From: Flavobacteriales bacterium UBA7325
GTDB taxonomy: Bacteria > Bacteroidota > Bacteroidia > Flavobacteriales_D > Crocinitomicaceae
DNA length: 64,000 nt
Direction: 5' to 3'
Assembly (NCBI GenBank): GCA_002471375.1
Contig: DKPV01000025.1
Span: forward strand, 89,733-153,732
Each line of letters starts with the position of its first letter. Within the stretch, counting starts at the first letter, position 1. A model generated the notes under the pieces. That model saw only the letters and a program-made list of their open reading frames with translations. It did no database searches and was not told where the DNA came from. Both the position numbers and the translations under genes were made by a program. Positions 60,639-64,000 of this stretch are shown one piece after another.

Positions 60639-62825
60639 CTAACGCGTGAATAGCATTTCGCTGAACTTAGGTAGTGGCCAAACTTTATCATCAATAAGAA
60701 TTTCCAACTTATCAGCATGGTATCGAATTTCATCGAAATAGATTTTAACTGTATCGCAGTAAGCAACAGCTTTTTTCTCCATATCTTCAATATTGTTGGC
60801 CTTCTTACGAGCAGTTAACATCAAGTCACATGAATCTTTCATCTTGTTCATATGTACAGAAATTCTCTTGAGTAATTCTATTTGTGCATCGCTTGCTTCT
60901 TTACCCATCTTATCTCCAAGAACATTGAACAATCCTTGAATATTGGCAATTAGTGTATTTTGATACTCAACAACAGCTGGAATAATTGTGTTCTGTGCCA
61001 TTTCTCCCATAACACGAGCTTCAATTTGAAGCTTGTAAACGTAGCTCTCGAACTCTATTTCCTGACGAGCTTCTAACTCACGTGGAGAAAGCACCCCCAT
61101 CTCATTGAACAGCTCCTCAACCTTCTTGTCGCCCCACACTTGTAGAGCTCTAGGTGTGTCTCGTAAGTTCGACAGACCTCTTTTCTCAGCGGCTTTCACC
61201 CACTCGTCACCATATCCATTTCCTTCAAAACGAATTTTCTTAGAAGCTTTAATAAGAACTTGAAGTTCTTTCAAAATTGCTTCATCCTTACTATTTCCTT
61301 TCTTAATTCTAGCATCAACATCTTTCTTGAATTGAATAAGTTGATTTGCCATAATTGTATTAATAACAATCATTGCAGAAGCACAGTTTGCTGAGGATCC
61401 CACAGCTCTGAATTCGAACTTATTTCCTGTAAAGGCAAATGGTGAAGTCCTATTTCGATCCGTATTATCCAACATAATTTGTGGAATCTTACCGATGTTC
61501 AACTTGAGCTCAGTTTTATCTTCTGGTGTCATTTTCCCCGCCTTAACATCAGTTTCGATCTTATCAAGAAGTTCCGATAGTTGAGATCCAATAAATGCGG
61601 AAATAATAGCTGGAGGAGCTTCGTTAGCACCTAATCGGTGATCATTCCCTGCTCCCGCGATACATGCACGCAACATATCAGAATGATCATGAATTGCTTT
61701 CAATGTATTAACGAAAAACGTTAAGAATTGAAGATTTGATTTAGGATTCTTACCTGGTGCCAAAAGATTAACTCCAGTGTCCGTACTTAACGACCAGTTA
61801 TTATGTTTTCCTGATCCATTTACACCAGCGAATGGTTTTTCATGAAGAAGTACCCTAAAATTGTGCTTTCGTGCTGTCTTCTCGAGCAAGTCCATCAACA
61901 ATAAGTTGTGATCATTTGCAAGGTTACACTCCTCAAACATTGGAGCGCACTCGAACTGATTCGGCGCAACTTCATTGTGACGTGTTGTCACAGGAATACC
62001 TAATCTAATTGATTCCAACTCAAAATCACGCATAAATTCTGTCGCGCGTTCCGGAATTGATCCGAAGTAGTGATCATCTAACTGCTGACCCTTTGCGGAA
62101 GCATGACCAAACAATGTTCTTCCTGACATTTGTAAATCAGGACGAGAATTAAAATATGCTTTATCAACCAAAAAGTATTCTTGCTCCCACCCAAGTGTAG
62201 CATTTACTTTCTTAACGTTTTTGTCGAAATATTGACAAACATCAGCAGCAGCTTCATCAACCGCATGTAATGCTTTTAATAGAGGCATTTTGTAATCTAA
62301 CGCCTCTCCTGTATATGCAATAAATATTGTTGGAACACATAATGTCTTTCCAATAACAAAGGCAGGTGATGATGGATCCCATGCTGAGTATCCGCGTGCC
62401 TCGAATGTATTTCTTATTCCACCATTTGGAAACGAAGAAGCATCTGGCTCTTGCTGCACAAGTAACTCACCATCAAAACGTTCAATCGCTCTACCAGGAC
62501 CAACTGGTGTGAAGAATGCATCGTGCTTCTCAGCTGTCGCTCCAGTTAAAGGTTGAAACCAGTGAGTATAATGCGTTGCCCCTTTCGTTAAAGCCCAATC
62601 CTTCATAGCAGAAGCTATCTGATCAGCAATTCTGCGATCCAATCTCGCACCACTATTAGCTGCACTCATCATTGATTTGTAAGCTTCTCTTGGAAGGTAC
62701 TCTCTCATGATTTCAGCATGAAAGACGTTTTCACCAAAAATGTCAGAAGTCTTCTTATCAAATTCTACATAGTTTGGTTTTCTATGGAGTACATCGTGAT
62801 ATGCTTGAAGTCGTTTATTCGTCAT
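60639..62825 (-). CDS. glnN: Glutamine synthetase type III
   Basis: A 728-residue glutamine synthetase, the large type III form typical of Bacteroidota. It makes glutamine from glutamate, ammonia and ATP. The conserved GS core is visible in ATLGWEQEYFLVDK, VTTRHNEVAPNQFECAPMFE, VNGSGKHNNWSLSTDTG and NRTSPFAFTGNKFEFRAVGS, and the type III C-terminal extension is present. A -7 box lies upstream. It is monocistronic and has its own terminator. Confidence 0.97.
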   Translation of the reverse strand: MTNKRLQAYHDVLHRKPNYVEFDKKTSDIFGENVFHAEIMREYLPREAYKSMMSAANSGARLDRRIADQIASAMKDWALTKGATHYTHWFQPLTGATAEKHDAFFTPVGPGRAIERFDGELLVQQEPDASSFPNGGIRNTFEARGYSAWDPSSPAFVIGKTLCVPTIFIAYTGEALDYKMPLLKALHAVDEAAADVCQYFDKNVKKVNATLGWEQEYFLVDKAYFNSRPDLQMSGRTLFGHASAKGQQLDDHYFGSIPERATEFMRDFELESIRLGIPVTTRHNEVAPNQFECAPMFEECNLANDHNLLLMDLLEKTARKHNFRVLLHEKPFAGVNGSGKHNNWSLSTDTGVNLLAPGKNPKSNLQFLTFFVNTLKAIHDHSDMLRACIAGAGNDHRLGANEAPPAIISAFIGSQLSELLDKIETDVKAGKMTPEDKTELKLNIGKIPQIMLDNTDRNRTSPFAFTGNKFEFRAVGSSANCASAMIVINTIMANQLIQFKKDVDARIKKGNSKDEAILKELQVLIKASKKIRFEGNGYGDEWVKAAEKRGLSNLRDTPRALQVWGDKKVEELFNEMGVLSPRELEARQEIEFESYVYKLQIEARVMGEMAQNTIIPAVVEYQNTLIANIQGLFNVLGDKMGKEASDAQIELLKRISVHMNKMKDSCDLMLTARKKANNIEDMEKKAVAYCDTVKIYFDEIRYHADKLEILIDDKVWPLPKFSEMLFTR

Positions 62826-62844
62826 GGCAATTAGTTTTTTTTTA

Positions 62845-62852
62845 CAAATTTA
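62845..62852 (-). promoter_or_regulatory. Candidate -7 box for glnN
   Basis: Minus-strand TAAATTTG matches TAnnTTTG, 19 bases upstream of the glnN ATG. Confidence 0.55.
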
Positions 62853-62968
62853 CATTATAAAGAGGGGGTGATCGTGAAAAAACTATAAAATATTATTAAC
62901 AACCCTCATTTTAAAGGGGTACATCTTAGTAAAACATGAAAATTTAAGTGAATCTACCTTAATAACGG

Positions 62969-64000
62969 CTAGTATTCAAAGATTAACTCAGAAATAAGCG
63001 ATGTATCGAAGCTTGATTGTGCAATTTTCTGAGCTTGTTCGATCGTGACTGAATCTATGTGATCATAGATAACTTGCATAGAATCGACTTTTCCAAAGAG
63101 CAAAACACTCTTACCTAGATTGAACATAAGTTCAATATTACTATCTAACGAGAGAGCCAAATGTCCCTTCAATTGCTCTTTTGCTGACTCTAATTCAATT
63201 GAGGTCAGCGATGTATCGCATATTCGTTTTAGCTCATCGTGGATTAAGGATATAGTCTTATCCAGATACTTCTTATCTGTACCTACATAGATATTCCAAA
63301 AACCAGTATCTGAATACGGCATGTAATTAGCCTCTACATTATATGCATAACCATACTTTTCTCTAATTGACAAAATCAGTCGTGAGTTCAATGCAGGTCC
63401 ACCAAGTAAGTTTGTGACCAACGTCATTGCCCGTCTGGAGTCGTCATTGAAGGATGGTGCGAATCCTCCTATTATCGTATGCGTCTGAAAATTTGACTTC
63501 TTTTCTCTAATTTGAAATTTAGGCGAGTTAACTACGGCCAATTTTTCACTATCTGATCCAACTCTGCAAATTTCACCAAAATTGGATTCTAGCGAATCGC
63601 GAACTTCGTCAATAGGAACATCACCTACAAATGAAATCACCATGTTATCTGGAGTAAATAGTCGCTCCATATATGCTTCCACATCTTCACGTGTGAATCC
63701 ATTTACGGAATCTTCTGTCCCTAATATATTATAGCCTAAAGAATGCCCTTTAAAAAGATGCCCTTCAAATTCATCGTGAATACGTTCTCCTGGACTGTCT
63801 AGGTATGACATTATCTCGTCTAAGATAACTTCTTTTTCCTTTATCATTTCCTCCTCAGGAAAGGTTGCATTCTGAACGATGTCACCAAGTAACTCAGCAG
63901 CGATATTAAAATGGAGTTTACGGAAGGAAGCGTGAACCGCTATCTCTTCTTTATTCGTGTAGGCATTCAACTCACCACCAACTGAATCCAAATCAGTAAA
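62969..64000 (-). CDS. M16 (insulinase/pitrilysin) family peptidase, partial
   Basis: The frame is open through the right edge; the N-terminal part carrying the HxxEH zinc motif lies outside. The visible 343 residues begin just after it with DSVGGELNAYTNKEE, the family's GGxxNAYT sequence, then YLDSPGERIHDEFEGHLFKG and the C-terminal M16_C domain with RLILSIREKYGYAYNVEANY. This is a single-domain-pair processing peptidase of about 410 residues in total, probably of the YmxG/PqqL-like small type. It should degrade peptides in the cytoplasm or periplasm. Confidence 0.85.
   Translation of the reverse strand, partial: FTDLDSVGGELNAYTNKEEIAVHASFRKLHFNIAAELLGDIVQNATFPEEEMIKEKEVILDEIMSYLDSPGERIHDEFEGHLFKGHSLGYNILGTEDSVNGFTREDVEAYMERLFTPDNMVISFVGDVPIDEVRDSLESNFGEICRVGSDSEKLAVVNSPKFQIREKKSNFQTHTIIGGFAPSFNDDSRRAMTLVTNLLGGPALNSRLILSIREKYGYAYNVEANYMPYSDTGFWNIYVGTDKKYLDKTISLIHDELKRICDTSLTSIELESAKEQLKGHLALSLDSNIELMFNLGKSVLLFGKVDSMQVIYDHIDSVTIEQAQKIAQSSFDTSLISELIFEY

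Noticed and set aside
1..64000. tRNA, rRNA, CRISPR arrays, integrases or transposases
   Set aside because: None was found by eye; there are no repeat-spacer runs, no transposase-like ORFs and no recognisable tRNA cloverleafs, although tRNAs are easily missed without a search.

Overview
The window looks like a chromosome segment from a free-living, probably aquatic member of the Bacteroidota, most likely order Flavobacteriales. Pointers are a PorX-type response regulator with a PglZ domain (type IX secretion control), SusC/TonB-style outer-membrane receptors, type III glutamine synthetase, type B ribosomal protein L31, MenB (menaquinone), BatA and MoxR proteins, WG repeats, carboxypeptidase-regulatory-like domains, many lipoproteins, low GC content and several TAnnTTTG promoter boxes. 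No rRNA, tRNA, IS element, prophage or CRISPR array was seen. The genus is not resolved.

Layout. 1-3 kb: the end of an outer-membrane receptor with its terminator, guanine deaminase, a membrane protein and a PlsC-like acyltransferase. 3-7 kb: a minus-strand pair encoding cysteine dioxygenase and a cysteine-sulfinate/glutamate-type decarboxylase (a likely hypotaurine/taurine route), divergent from a PutP-like sodium symporter and a PhnA protein. 7.5-11.5 kb: a 40-codon remnant of malate:quinone oxidoreductase, a prohibitin-like pair, a TetR-SDR pair and a DUF2797 protein. 11.5-21 kb: PrfC, a decayed methyltransferase, the HsdR_N-like/alanine dehydrogenase/TsaE/PorX operon, an HD phosphohydrolase and GuaB. 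21-26.2 kb: an envelope-folding operon of two parvulin proteins, a lipoprotein and MoxR.

26.3-27.4 kb is a decayed patch: a frameshifted small secreted protein, a truncated secreted protein and the remnant of an OmpA C-terminal domain. 27.4-31 kb holds LapA-like protein, EF-P, an alpha/beta hydrolase, an alkaline-phosphatase-superfamily enzyme and MenB. 31-38 kb has a nonsense-interrupted secreted protein, a TonB-like protein with a WG-repeat partner, L31, a beta-helix lipoprotein, an OB-fold protein and a nonsense-interrupted bestrophin. 38-44 kb has a propeller protein, a GT-C membrane enzyme, two lipoproteins (one Cys-rich) and an ICMT-like methyltransferase. 44-52 kb is an LptF/G-GT-GT-RibBA-LolD-TIGR02757 run, then a convergent glycosyltransferase. 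52-57.6 kb has a lipoprotein, BatA, a dihydroorotase-like protein lacking the HxH metal ligands, a PmtA-like methyltransferase and RluE. 57.6-64 kb has a MarR-receptor operon, GlnN and a truncated-by-edge M16 peptidase.

The most notable points are the cysteine dioxygenase/decarboxylase operon, whose dioxygenase keeps the eukaryote-type Cys-Tyr cofactor pair; the lipoprotein with cysteines at mostly i,i+4 spacing; the dihydroorotase-like protein without metal ligands in a BatA operon; and an unusual density of single-lesion or remnant genes (seven in about 30 kb).
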